A stretch of 22,937 nt of DNA from positions 1 to 22,937 of the forward strand of contig CAXSBR010000032.1 of assembly GCA_964236495.1 (NCBI GenBank), read 5' to 3'. This document shows, piece by piece, positions 1 through 6,658 of this stretch. Position 1 is the first letter of the stretch; every line of letters starts with the position of its first letter. The position numbers were made by a program, and so were the translations under genes. The DNA comes from CAXSBR01 sp964236495. GTDB lineage: Bacteria; Actinomycetota; Actinomycetes; Mycobacteriales; Jatrophihabitantaceae. The notes under the pieces were generated by a model. That model ran no database searches, had not been told where the DNA came from, and saw only the letters and a program-made list of their open reading frames with translations.

Positions 1-54
1 GCCGACATCGCCGCGGCACCGCTCAACCGAAGGCCCGTGAAAGATCCGGGCTAG
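1..54 (+). CDS. 3' end of an unidentified gene (partial)
   Basis: An open frame enters from the left edge and stops at TAG 52-54. The visible tail reads DIAAAPLNRRPVKDPG. The LN.RP.K pattern resembles the C-terminal end of IS30/IS481-type transposases, and the DIAAAPLN stretch also resembles the active-site lysine region of the recombinase at 8726-9748. Seventeen residues are too few to decide. The stop overlaps the next short frame (TAGTG). Confidence 0.3.
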   Translation, partial: ADIAAAPLNRRPVKDPG

Positions 55-134
55 TGATCACCGCCAGAGAGGACCTCCAAATCGCTCACGAAATCCGCCA
101 ACTACTCGCCGGCAAAGCCGAACCCAGTCGCTGA
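54..134 (+). CDS. Very short ORF overlapping the preceding stop
   Basis: A 26-residue frame starts at GTG 54-56, overlapping the previous stop by one base, and ends at TGA 132-134. It contains REDLQIAHEIRQLLAGK, which looks like an amphipathic helix. The overlap suggests translational coupling, but it could equally be the tail of the same gene after a frameshift. No family is recognised. The following 160 bases contain no gene that I can support. Confidence 0.2.
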   Translation: MITAREDLQIAHEIRQLLAGKAEPSR

Positions 135-293
135 CCATCAGATCAACCGATTCGACTTCGCGGCCACCACGCGGCGTAGCCATCCTCAGCCTGCCCTGCA
201 AAACCGATCTGGCGAGACCGGCGTGGCGGCTCCACAACCCGAGGGTTCGAGTCCGCCGCGGCAGTCACAAAAGGACGCTCCTATAGGTCGTTG

Positions 294-456
294 TCAAGGT
301 TTTTGGTGTCTCGGGACGGTGATGACGTCGTTCAGGCGGGAACAGCGGGCTGGGTGGCTGGGTTTGGCGGGGGCCGCTGCTGGCTCGTGGTGTTCCATGG
401 CGCGCCAGAGGTGGCGGGCGAGGTAGTTCTTCAGGCAGCGGAGATGCCCCGGGTGA
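294..456 (-). pseudogene. Transposase C-terminal remnant (IS110-like)
   Basis: On the minus strand the stretch LRCLKNYLARHLWRAMEHH runs down to a stop at 294. The LRCLK.Y.AR pattern followed by a basic, proline/alanine-rich tail resembles the C-terminus of IS110-type transposases in actinobacteria. Only about 50 residues are convincing. There is no DEDD catalytic domain and no recognisable insertion-sequence end, so this would be a dead fragment. Upstream of 456 the frame becomes alanine-rich and is probably only the reverse of the ANTAR-like frame at 463-621. The assignment is by eye and tentative. Confidence 0.35.
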
Positions 457-462
457 GGTGAG

Positions 463-621
463 GTGGGTGAGCTGTCGATCATCAACGAGGCGATCGGTGT
501 GCTCATCGGCCGCGGCGATGCATTCGGCCACATCCCCGACGCGCTCACCGGGCACGCCGCTGCTGCCGGGATCACCGTGGCCGCCGCCGCCGCGGCCGTC
601 CTCGCCTCCACCGGACCATGA
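463..621 (+). pseudogene. ANTAR-like domain fragment
   Basis: A GTG-started frame of 52 residues reads LSIINEAIGVLIGRGD, then a helix with ALTGHAAAAG, then an alanine-rich helix ending VLAST. The order (I.EA.GVL..R, a second helix, a short third helix) matches the three-helix ANTAR RNA-binding domain of actinobacterial antiterminators, which normally follows a GAF/PAS or receiver domain. Here nothing precedes it: an in-frame TGA lies at 454-456, so any sensor domain is gone. It is probably a relic. ANTAR domains are short and weakly conserved, so a chance resemblance remains possible. Confidence 0.35.
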
Positions 622-902
622 ACTGCACCTCAGGGTCTGCGCGCTACTTGCGCGGACGCCGATCTCGCCAGCACGGAGGCGAAAGCGGCTGTTCTCGCGT
701 GCGGCGGCTCCGTGCGTGCTTAAGGGTCTAGACACCGCGGCGTCGGTGGAAGTGCGGGTCCCATTACGCCGCGCGCAGGTCGCTGCCAACGCTAGCAAGA
801 ATCGCGATGCTCCGAGTCAGTTCGCGCGTTCGACCCAGCGTCGACTGTCCGCACAGTGTGCTCAGAGTCGAGATAGTCATCCAGGTCCAACCGCCCAAAT
901 AG
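622..902. other. Intergenic stretch without a recognisable gene
   Basis: About 280 bases separate the ANTAR-like remnant from repeated element A. Frames are open on both strands because of high GC, but none has a recognisable domain, plausible start context or natural amino-acid composition. Similarity between elements A and D may begin around 880 (a shared TCCAGG followed by a GCCC-rich stretch), slightly before the boundary given for element A. Confidence 0.5.
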
Positions 903-1270
903 TGGCGTGACGTGGGTCACATGAAATATCCCGGCTTCCCACGGGGGGAGGAAGCCAGGACTTCTCCAGCATAGGTGTGCGGGCCGTACGCGCCAGCGAA
1001 ATCGTGGATTTCAGTCGGGTGATGATCCACAATGTCAGTACAAAACTGTGAACGCTCTGGTTATGCGGCGTTATTGGTGTGAATAGGAGGTGGGCTCGGC
1101 GGTTTGATCTCTGGAGCGGGGGAGGGCTAGCGTCGGTCCACGTTGGTCGGCAGGACCTATGAGTCGCACGCCTTGCTATACGGGGGCTGCGTTCGGCTAC
1201 GGGGGTAGCAGGTACTGAAAGCTGAAACCGGCTGGGGCAGCGCCTGGGATACCACTGTGGCGCTGCCCCC
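903..1270 (+). ncRNA. Repeated structured element, copy A
   Basis: Copy A aligns along nearly its whole length with copy D (22081-22445). Shared blocks in order are: GTGGGTCAC(A/G)TGAA; a hairpin at 929-961 with loop sequence CCCACGGGGGGAGG; GATCCACA followed by TGT near 1026; a TGTG(A/G)ATA block near 1078; TAGCGTCG at 1128; ACCTATGAGTCGC at 1155-1167; CTACGGGGGTAGCAGGTACT near 1197-1216; and an 11-bp perfect terminal hairpin at 1234-1269. Where the hairpin arms differ from D, several pairs are preserved by compensating changes. There is no open frame common to A and D. Block conservation with variable spacers suggests a structured RNA or an origin-like DNA element. Transcription and strand are inferred from the terminator-like end. 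Confidence 0.55.
1234..1269 (+). terminator. Terminal hairpin of element A
   Basis: GGGGCAGCGCC (1234-1244) pairs perfectly with GGCGCTGCCCC (1259-1269) across a 14-nt loop. Copy D ends in the same 11-bp stem with a different loop, so the stem is conserved and the loop is free to vary. The sequence after the stem (CCACAATTTTC) is only mildly T-rich. Confidence 0.55.
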
Positions 1271-1379
1271 ACAATTTTCGGGCAGTCAGGTGATTCCTTC
1301 TAACGGCGCGCACCGCCGTGCTCCCGCCGACAGTCGCCACCGTCCACCACTGGAACGTCCCTAAGCGCTGAACGCCTGG

Positions 1380-1580
1380 GTGCACCGTCGGCGGCGGTGC
1401 ACGGACAGCTGGTCCAGGCGGTTGCGGCTCCAGCCGTGCGGGCCGTAAGCAGTTCAGTGGCCTTGCACAGGGCGTGGGAACGTACGGTCGGCGCCGGCCC
1501 TTTTTTGTCACCGGTCTGAGATGATTACTGCGTTCCGCGCTTCTTCCCCGTGGGAGGCCGGAACGCCAATTTTCGGTTCC
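1380..1580 (-). ncRNA. Repeated structured element, copy E (degenerate, short)
   Basis: Read on the minus strand, this begins with a GGAAC...GTTCC pairing and then the diagnostic hairpin (1564-1532) with loop core CTCCCACGGGG. It continues with TAATCATCT and AGACCGGTG, shared with copy F (GATCATCT, AGACCGGTG), and ends in a perfect 8-bp hairpin, GTGCACCG/CGGTGCAC (1380-1402). The central blocks of A and D are not clear here, and the copy is about 160 nt shorter. A run of six T (1501-1506) lies inside it. It is most likely a decayed or shortened member of the family, oriented towards copy A. Confidence 0.4.
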
Positions 1581-2109
1581 TCGCAGCACAGGCGTTGGGA
1601 CGTTTGGGTGTGATCAGCGTTCGCGGCGTGCGGGCCGCCCGCCGCCGTGACGCCCGCGATCATGACCATGACGGCCCGTCAGGACAACGACGACCGTCAC
1701 GACGGTGAAGAGCCCGCGCCGCGTCGCAGCGAGCAGGCCACCACCTGTGTCGAGCCGGCTTCGGTCCTGTCCAGCGTGCCGGTTCGTACCGCCGCGGTCT
1801 CGAGGCCGCCGACACCAGCGGCTCTGCCCACGACAACCGGCGAGGGAGGGTTCCGGCTCTACACGCTTGTCACGCCGGTACGGGTGCCTAACTCGTGCGC
1901 AGAGGCACGCGGACACGCGGACACGCCGTCGGGGCGAACGGCCCAGCGGTTTACCGGTGCGAAGCTGCCCGATAGATCGCGGTCAAGGCTGACTGCGTGC
2001 TGTGATCTAGCGGGCGGAGAACGCCCGCGGTCCTAGCCCGCTGCCCAGCACGGCCCGCGCCCATTAGCCGGCGCGGTCTGCCCGGCGCAGAGGCTGTGGA
2101 CCGAGACAG
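1581..2109. other. Intergenic stretch without a recognisable gene
   Basis: More than 500 bases separate copies E and C. Long frames exist on both strands but overlap, are arginine-rich or compositionally odd, and show no domain, signal peptide or ribosome site. A minus-strand frame has a short hydrophobic patch (LFTVVTVVVVLTG, around 1690-1730) but flanking sequence that does not look like a protein. I see no gene, RNA or repeat that I can support. Confidence 0.5.
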
Positions 2110-2475
2110 TCAGCGGTGGTGGGGACAGCGTGCCCGGTCCCCCAACCAAGACACGCTGCCACCGTCCGCGGCGTCGCGTCTGCAGTACCTGCTACCTCTG
2201 CAGCTGGTACGTCCCCTTGCGGGGGGCGAGCGACTCATAGCTGCCGAGAACGGTTCGACGCTAGCAGCCGCCGACGGCCGGAACCCGCCACGAACGCCGG
2301 AAACCGCGGGCGCGGCGGCAACCCGTTATCCACAATATGGTGCCCAAAACAGTGGAATACACAGGCTTGACAACCGGCGCGAATGGCGCGGCGTCGGTGG
2401 AACCGCGGCCGCCCGATCCGCCATGATCAGTCGTTCCGGCTTCCTCCCTCGAGAAGCGGGGACTTCTCTGTTGCA
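2110..2475 (-). ncRNA. Repeated structured element, copy C
   Basis: On the minus strand the family blocks occur in the same order and at similar spacing as in D: a hairpin near 2463-2433 with a GAGGGAGGAAGCC core; TGATCATG; TTGTGGATAA (box at 2326-2334); TAGCGTCG (2263-2256); CTATGAGTCGC (2240-2230); GGTAGCAGGTACTG (2196-2183); and an interrupted terminal inverted repeat (2164-2114). The hairpin start to GGTAGCAGG distance is about 265 nt, against about 270 in D. Overall identity is lower than A versus D, with conservation concentrated in the blocks. It lies about 300 bases upstream of whiB and points away from it. Confidence 0.5.
2326..2334 (+). promoter_or_regulatory. DnaA-box-like site in copy C
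   Basis: TTATCCACA is a perfect match to the classical DnaA-box consensus. The same 9-mer occurs in copy D at 22259-22267, in the same orientation relative to the element. Actinobacterial boxes more often read TTGTCCACA, and one 9-mer is weak evidence of DnaA binding; its conserved position in two copies is the reason to list it. Confidence 0.4.
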
Positions 2476-2773
2476 GGCTCGTAGGTCCGTGAGTCGGTGT
2501 GTCCACTGCGCGCAGCAGGTCGTCCGGTGGTGCGGGCACGACCTGTAATCGACTCTGTTCCAGCGCGCCGGGCATTGCCCAGATGCAGCGATGACGGCTT
2601 CAGTGGGGTCTAGCGCGCCATCTCCAGACCGTAGCCCGCTGCGGCAGCCAGCTGGCAGCTGCAGCGCGCTCAAGTTCGTCATCGCCGAGCCGATCTCGTA
2701 GGTGTGGCGGAGGTGAGTCACGAACCTCTTGACACGCGAGTCCCCCACTCCGAGTCGAAACACGGTGCATCCC
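2476..2773. other. Upstream region of whiB
   Basis: About 300 bases lie between copy C and the whiB start codon. A TTGACA hexamer is at 2729-2734, but the sequence 17 bases later is not a good -10 box, so no promoter can be assigned firmly. No clear Shine-Dalgarno sequence precedes the whiB ATG. No other gene is supported here. Confidence 0.35.
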
Positions 2774-3085
2774 ATGAACGATCGCGCCCAACTCCCCGCC
2801 CTTGTGTCCGACAGCTGGGATTGGCAGGTTCGAGCTGCCTGCCGAGGTATGGACGCGGCGACGTTTTTCCACCCCGAAAACGAGCGCGGACGCTCCCGCC
2901 GGCGGCGCGAGGAGCAGGCCAAGCGGATCTGCAGCGACTGCCCCGTACGCCGTGAATGCCTGGGCTGGGCGCTGTCGGTAGGCGAGCCCTACGGCGTCTG
3001 GGGCGGCCTGTCGCCGACCGAACGTGACGAACTCCTGGTCACCGGCGGCAGCAACGTCGTTCCCATCGCGGCACCGCAGTACTGA
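2774..3085 (+). CDS. WhiB-family iron-sulfur regulator, WhiD/WhiB3-like
   Basis: This 103-residue protein has the complete Wbl signature: cysteines at 23, 53, 56 and 62 (C...CxxCx5C) to ligate a [4Fe-4S] cluster, followed by GVWGG at 74-78, which contacts the principal sigma factor. The context DWQVRAACRGMD, FFHPENERGR and GEPYGVWGGLS is closest to WhiD of Streptomyces and WhiB3 of mycobacteria, which act as redox- or NO-sensitive cytoplasmic transcription factors in development and stress. I chose the ATG at 2774 because homologues begin shortly before the LP.P...WDWQ region; a TTG 45 bases upstream is less likely. It stands alone between element copies C and F. The call as a Wbl protein is firm, the subgroup less so. 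Confidence 0.9.
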   Translation: MNDRAQLPALVSDSWDWQVRAACRGMDAATFFHPENERGRSRRRREEQAKRICSDCPVRRECLGWALSVGEPYGVWGGLSPTERDELLVTGGSNVVPIAAPQY

Positions 3086-3200
3086 ACCGACGTCTCCGGG
3101 TGCTGATCCCCGCAGTACCAGCCGACCCTGCGCTGAGCGTCCCCAAACAATGGCGCCCGCAACCGGCATCGTGTGTGCACCGCGCGACCTGGGGGTGTGC

Positions 3201-3230
3201 GGCGTGCACGGCAAGGTGGCCGTGCACGCC
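3201..3230. terminator. Strong hairpin between whiB and element F
   Basis: GGCGTGCACGGC (3201-3212) and GCCGTGCACGCC (3219-3230) form a perfect 12-bp stem with a 6-nt loop. On the plus strand it is followed by GTTTCTTCC and lies 115 bases after the whiB stop, so it can terminate whiB. It is also the terminal hairpin of element F on the minus strand and may act in both directions. Confidence 0.6.
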
Positions 3231-3374
3231 GTTTCTTCCACCGTGGTGCGCAGGTCCGCTGGTGGTGGCGCGGATCGGACTGACGCCCGGTTCCCCCCGT
3301 ATCGCCGCCTGTTGACAGGCCTGCAAGCTACACAGCTGTCACATTCCCGCTGTGCGCTTGACAGGGAACACTAC

Positions 3375-3388
3375 CGGGAACGTTCCCG
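3375..3388. promoter_or_regulatory. Perfect 14-bp palindrome
   Basis: CGGGAACGTTCCCG is a perfect palindrome in the middle of element F, with a further GGGAAC just upstream (3364-3369). It could be an operator for a dimeric regulator or simply a hairpin of the element. No promoter with good -10 and -35 spacing is visible beside it. Confidence 0.3.
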
Positions 3389-3563
3389 ATATGGCAACCC
3401 GACCTCGGTGCTCACCAAACTCATCCCAGGTGCCGAACCGTTGATGCGCACAGCGTGCTTTTATGAAACGACGCGGTCGCCGTTGGCTCTTGCAGCACCG
3501 GTCTAAGATGATCGTTAAGTTCCGGCTTCCCCCCCGTTGGGAGCCGGAACGCCAGTTCCGGCT

Positions 3564-3937
3564 GACCAGTGCTCCCGCACGGCGGCGATCCCGGCGCGGA
3601 CCCGGCTGGGCCCTCGGCGTCCTGGCAGCGGCTACCGGTCTCCCCGACGCACTAGGCTCGTCATCGCGCTGCTGATGCGTACCGCTGACCTGTCCGCGGC
3701 CATCGGCTTCCGTCAACCTCAGTCGCGCTGAACTTGGTGCTGGTACCGCTCGAATTCGGTCGCGTTGTCGTAGGCGGCCACGACGACCTGGCGCAATTCG
3801 TTCGCGCCCTGCCCAAGGGATACAAGCTCATGGCTCGAACTCCTTGACAACCATAGAAGCGTCGAAACCGGCAGCCAGTCCTACCGGATGACCCACACCC
3901 GCCAACAGCTCACCGCGTAAACCCGTTTTCGTTCTCC
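3564..3937. other. Intergenic stretch without a recognisable gene
   Basis: About 370 bases separate element F from the stop codon of the secreted protein gene. No convincing coding frame is present; short open frames are arginine-rich shadows. No terminator with a clear T-run is visible downstream of the minus-strand gene at 3938. Confidence 0.45.
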
Positions 3938-4492
3938 TTACTTGACCGGATTGCACATGGAGAATCCGTCGAGGTCCGTGCCCGATGACGCACTGATCGC
4001 CACATAGGACGTGCACACTGACAGCGGCCGAACAAAAAGACGCGTTGCCGCAGACGTCTCGCGGCCGGCCGACAAGGGGCCGCCCAGGGCGAGTTGGCGG
4101 GACGGCGCGCCCGTGGAGGTGACCAACCATGCCAACTGGCGGGGCACGCTGGGCGTATCAGATGCACCTGGGTGCATCACACCGAACGCGTTCTCGTACA
4201 TCACCAGGCTGATCGTCGACGGGCTCGACCCGCCTGACACGGTCTGCGCGAAATCATCGCCCGCAATCAGCTTCACTACCCCTGACTGCGTCCACACCGG
4301 TCTCGCGTGAGCGGGTGGGGCCGACACCGTAGCCCCGACACCGGTATGGCTGATTGGCTGTTCAGGAGCCGACACGCGCAGCACACCGCCGCCGGCCGGC
4401 TCAGAGTGAGGCCCATGCGAGTAGTCCGCGGCCGGCACAACCACGGCCAGGATCAGCGAAGGCACAAGCAACAATCGGTGGGCAGCGACCAT
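3938..4492 (-). CDS. Putative secreted protein of unknown function
   Basis: The 184-residue product starts with a typical signal peptide: MVAAHR, then a hydrophobic stretch (LLLVPSLILAVVVPAA) and a small-residue region around residue 22, so export by Sec is likely. The mature part is rich in Ser, Gly, Pro, Ala and Thr, with only two cysteines, both near the C-terminus (about residues 161 and 180), which could form a disulfide. No domain is recognised. The ATG at 4492-4490 is preceded by AGGAG at a suitable distance, which supports this start. It is transcribed away from the second secreted family at 4729-5958. Composition resembles the surrounding region rather than the lower-GC island further right. 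Confidence 0.65.
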   Translation of the reverse strand: MVAAHRLLLVPSLILAVVVPAADYSHGPHSEPAGGGVLRVSAPEQPISHTGVGATVSAPPAHARPVWTQSGVVKLIAGDDFAQTVSGGSSPSTISLVMYENAFGVMHPGASDTPSVPRQLAWLVTSTGAPSRQLALGGPLSAGRETSAATRLFVRPLSVCTSYVAISASSGTDLDGFSMCNPVK

Positions 4493-4728
4493 AGCCAGCT
4501 CCTATAACGTCGTCGCCACCCTAGACCGCCCTGCGCGGACAAAAGGTTGCACGAAACCGGCTTGAACACCCAAACGCCTGGAGCCAACCAACCTAAGCAC
4601 CCCGGGGCCACCCAAACTTGACACACTCAAGCCCGTCGCGTTCGAGTGCGCGCCATACGGTCAGGTCACCTTCGACGCTGACGCGACGTCAGGGCCGGGC
4701 GCTGTTCGGCGCGCGGTAGGGCCGATCG
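4493..4728. other. Divergent intergenic region
   Basis: This separates the minus-strand secreted protein gene from the plus-strand remnant. It must hold the promoter of the minus-strand gene. A TTGACACAC hexamer-like stretch at 4619-4627 faces the other way. No gene, repeat or strong hairpin was seen. Confidence 0.35.
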
Positions 4729-5169
4729 TTGTGCACCAGGTCCGGAACGCACCCTGAGCGGTGTGCCGGGCAGCGGTGCGTCAGGCGTGTTACCGCACGT
4801 GCGGTGCACTATGTCGACACGGTGGAAGCATCGCAAAGCCCGTGGGCGTACGGCTACGGCGTACGGGAATGCCGTTCATCAACACCGTCGATCACAGGCT
4901 CAGTTGAGGGCGGCTTCTGGGTGTTCGCGAAGGCGAGTGCATCGGCGTCGGCCAGCAAGACACTTCAGACGTCGATGACCATGTCCTACACCTACACCGC
5001 GACCGTGCCCGCGCATTCCACGCGCGAGATCCAGTTCGGCTTCCGCCGGTACAACCAGTACATCCAGAAGTATTACCTCTACGACACGAGCGGGACGAGC
5101 TGTGGCATCCACGTGATGAACCAGGGCTGGGTCATCGCGCCATACACCAAAGCCTTTATCGTGAGCTGA
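4729..5169 (+). pseudogene. Decayed upstream paralogue of the secreted protein at 5425
   Basis: The second half of this frame (from about residue 53) is clearly homologous to the intact protein at 5425-5958. SITGSVEGGFWVFAKASAS is nearly identical in both, and FGFRRYNQYIQKYYLYD and the C-terminal VIAPYTKAFIVS correspond to FGFRRYSQTIQRYHWYN and VVAPYATTFIIE. The first half does not match: there is no signal peptide, the residues before SITGSVEGG look out of frame, and the only start is a TTG. I infer a tandem duplicate that lost its 5' part through frameshift or deletion. A gene expressed from an internal start and not exported cannot be excluded. About 80 bases of DNA around the SVEGGF motif are nearly identical between the copies. 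Confidence 0.6.
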
Positions 5170-5313
5170 GACGCTCAAGCGTCGATCCACCAATGGCCAT
5201 GGTGGGTGCACGTGTCCCAGCAGCGAGATGCCCTTGTGCGGCGCGCGACGCGACAACTTCAAAGGACGGGGTGTTCAGCGTGCGCCTCAGGCAACGCTTG
5301 CCATAGGTCGGAT

Positions 5314-5329
5314 ATCGGCCACATGTTCG
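5314..5329 (+). promoter_or_regulatory. Repeated 16-bp motif, copy 1
   Basis: ATCGGCCACATGTTCG occurs here and, identically, at 11935-11950, with a variant (ATCGTCCATATGTTCG) at 15033-15048. The right half plus centre (CAYATGTTCG) resembles half of the LexA-type SOS box CGAACRNRYGTTCG known from Bacillus and actinobacteria, with two mismatches in the left half. This copy lies about 100 bases upstream of the secreted protein gene. Its function is inferred only. Confidence 0.3.
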
Positions 5330-5424
5330 GGCGTTTGCTCAGGTGGATGCGTTGGTTGTGGTCTTCGGTCAGAGGCTGCTACCTTCATGCAACTCTCTTT
5401 CGCTCGAGCCTGTGGAGGCCCTGC

Positions 5425-5958
5425 ATGCGCGTTACCCGTTTGACGTCGGCTCTCGTCGGTTCGGCCGCGCTTGCGAGCAGTTTAGCTGCCGGCATCCCAG
5501 CCGCATCCGCACACGTCATTTGTGATACGGGGGAGTATTACCGGGTCACCAGCCACAGCGGGTCTTTCACTCAGGTCGGCGTGGCGCAAGCAGTAAACAA
5601 GCACAGCGGGACAGCGACGTTGCACGTCACGGTCGGCTCGTCACACACGTCGACTCGCAGCTTCACGGCGTCGATCTCGGGCTCGGTCGAGGGTGGCTTC
5701 TGGGTGTTCGCGAAAGCCAGTGCATCGGCGTCGGCGAGCGTCACGTTGGAGACGTCGGCCACCATGAGCGCCAGCTTCGGCGTGGATGTGCCGGTCCCGG
5801 GCTACTCGACTCGTACGGTCGCCTTCGGGTTCCGCCGCTACAGCCAGACCATTCAGCGGTACCACTGGTACAACAACACGATTTCCACATGCGCACGGTA
5901 CGTCGACAACTCCGGCACCGTCGTCGCACCGTACGCCACGACGTTCATCATCGAGTAA
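5425..5958 (+). CDS. Secreted protein of an uncharacterised actinobacterial family
   Basis: The 177-residue product has a clear Sec signal peptide (MRVTRLTSALVGSAALASSL, then AAGIPAASA) with a likely cut after ASA at residue 29. The mature part is beta-rich: alternating Ser/Thr/hydrophobic stretches, the conserved GSVEGGFWVFAKASASASAS (86-105), AFGFRRYSQTIQRYHWYN (133-150) and two cysteines (33 and 156) that may form a disulfide. It resembles small secreted actinobacterial proteins of unknown function with the same Ser/Ala-rich core. The ATG at 5425 follows GGAGG with good spacing, so longer upstream frames are not the start. A decayed duplicate lies immediately upstream. A beta-structured extracellular or pore-forming role is possible but is speculation. 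Confidence 0.75.
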   Translation: MRVTRLTSALVGSAALASSLAAGIPAASAHVICDTGEYYRVTSHSGSFTQVGVAQAVNKHSGTATLHVTVGSSHTSTRSFTASISGSVEGGFWVFAKASASASASVTLETSATMSASFGVDVPVPGYSTRTVAFGFRRYSQTIQRYHWYNNTISTCARYVDNSGTVVAPYATTFIIE

Positions 5959-5959
5959 A

Positions 5960-5974
5960 CCGCCGCATCGGCGG
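5960..5974 (+). terminator. Short hairpin after the secreted protein gene
   Basis: CCGCCG-CAT-CGGCGG forms a perfect 6-bp stem starting two bases after the stop codon. There is no T-run afterwards, so termination would rely on the GC-rich stem only. Confidence 0.4.
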
Positions 5975-6032
5975 GGCTGGGAAGTCGAGTGGTGGCCCAC
6001 TGGATTACGTCGGTTCGGGCAACTCGTCGGCG

Positions 6033-6432
6033 TAATCCCACCCCGATCGGGAAATTCTAGTCAAATGGGTGATCGCCGTGAGCGGTGAGTCGATCAATGC
6101 TGCGACGCGCAAGGACGGGTCCCAGGTCAGCTACAACGGGCCGGGCGGCCCGTTCCGCTCGCTGACTGAGCCCTACACCGACCTGACCGACTTCGACGGC
6201 ACTGAGACGCCGTTCGGGCCGGTCACCGTGCCGTAGGGGCGGCTCTGGGTGATGGGGGATCACCGGACAGACTCCGCCGACAGCCGGTACCACTGCGTCG
6301 CAGGAAATCAGTGCGCCACCCCCGCCGGACAGGGAGTGTGAGGGGCGGTCCAGCACCGTGCCGAAGTACCGAGTGATCGGCAAAGCCTTTATTATCGCCT
6401 GGCCACCACGGCGCTGGCGCTTCCTGCGCTGA
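6033..6432 (+). pseudogene. Broken type I signal peptidase gene (LepB-like, C-terminal part)
   Basis: The frame carries hallmarks of bacterial signal peptidase I. LVKWVIAVSGESI corresponds to the box containing the catalytic lysine, TPFGPVTVP precedes the usual E/KG.LWVMGD box, then come GRLWVMGDHRTDSADSRYH and finally VIGKAFIIAWPPRRWRFL. The family cleaves signal peptides with a Ser/Lys dyad at the outer face of the membrane. Here the N-terminal membrane anchor and nucleophile-serine box are missing, TAG at 6234-6236 replaces the residue before GRLWVMGD, and a TGA plus frame change near 6340 separates the last box. It is therefore a remnant with at least three lesions. Its position after the secreted proteins suggests an old export-related cluster. 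Confidence 0.75.
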
Positions 6433-6658
6433 CGCTCACACAAGCGTGACCAAGCAGCGCCAAACAAGCGCATCGTCGAAGGCACCTTCGCCGAACACGC
6501 GTCTCAGTTCCTTGGATACGAGACGCGTTGATCACAGCGCCTACTGGACGCGCGACACGCCAGTAGCGGCTTCCCAGAACCAAGGTGCACAATGTCGCCT
6601 CATTCGGGCTCAGGGGCGACTACTTGCGGTACAGCCGGCCGACTACCAGCGCGAGGTG

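Larger units (their letters stand above)
3201..3563 (-). ncRNA. Repeated structured element, copy F
   Basis: On the minus strand the diagnostic hairpin has perfect 9-bp arms (3550-3542 with 3527-3519) and loop core CCCAACGGGGGGGA. GATCATCT and AGACCGGTG follow, as in copy E. A CGATACGGGGGGAACCGG stretch (about 3300-3283) corresponds to the CTACGGGGGTAGCAGG block of A and D, and a 12-bp terminal hairpin closes it. Length is about 360 nt, as in A, C and D. A third arm (3563-3555) can pair with the middle arm in place of the first, giving two mutually exclusive hairpins. It is convergent with whiB. Confidence 0.45.

Noticed and set aside
205..290. A tRNA-like 3' end (GGTTCGAGTCC) before CGCCGCGG
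   Set aside because: The T-loop sequence is present, but the T-stem pairs poorly, no acceptor or anticodon arm can be drawn upstream, and no integrase lies next to it. At most a tRNA relic; I did not annotate it.
1614..2036. Overlapping frames on both strands between elements E and C
   Set aside because: No homology, no signal peptide or ribosome site, and the two strands are equally open; not supported as genes.
2729..2734. TTGACA as -35 of whiB
   Set aside because: The sequence 16-18 bases downstream has no acceptable -10 hexamer, so I mention it only in the upstream region and do not call a promoter.
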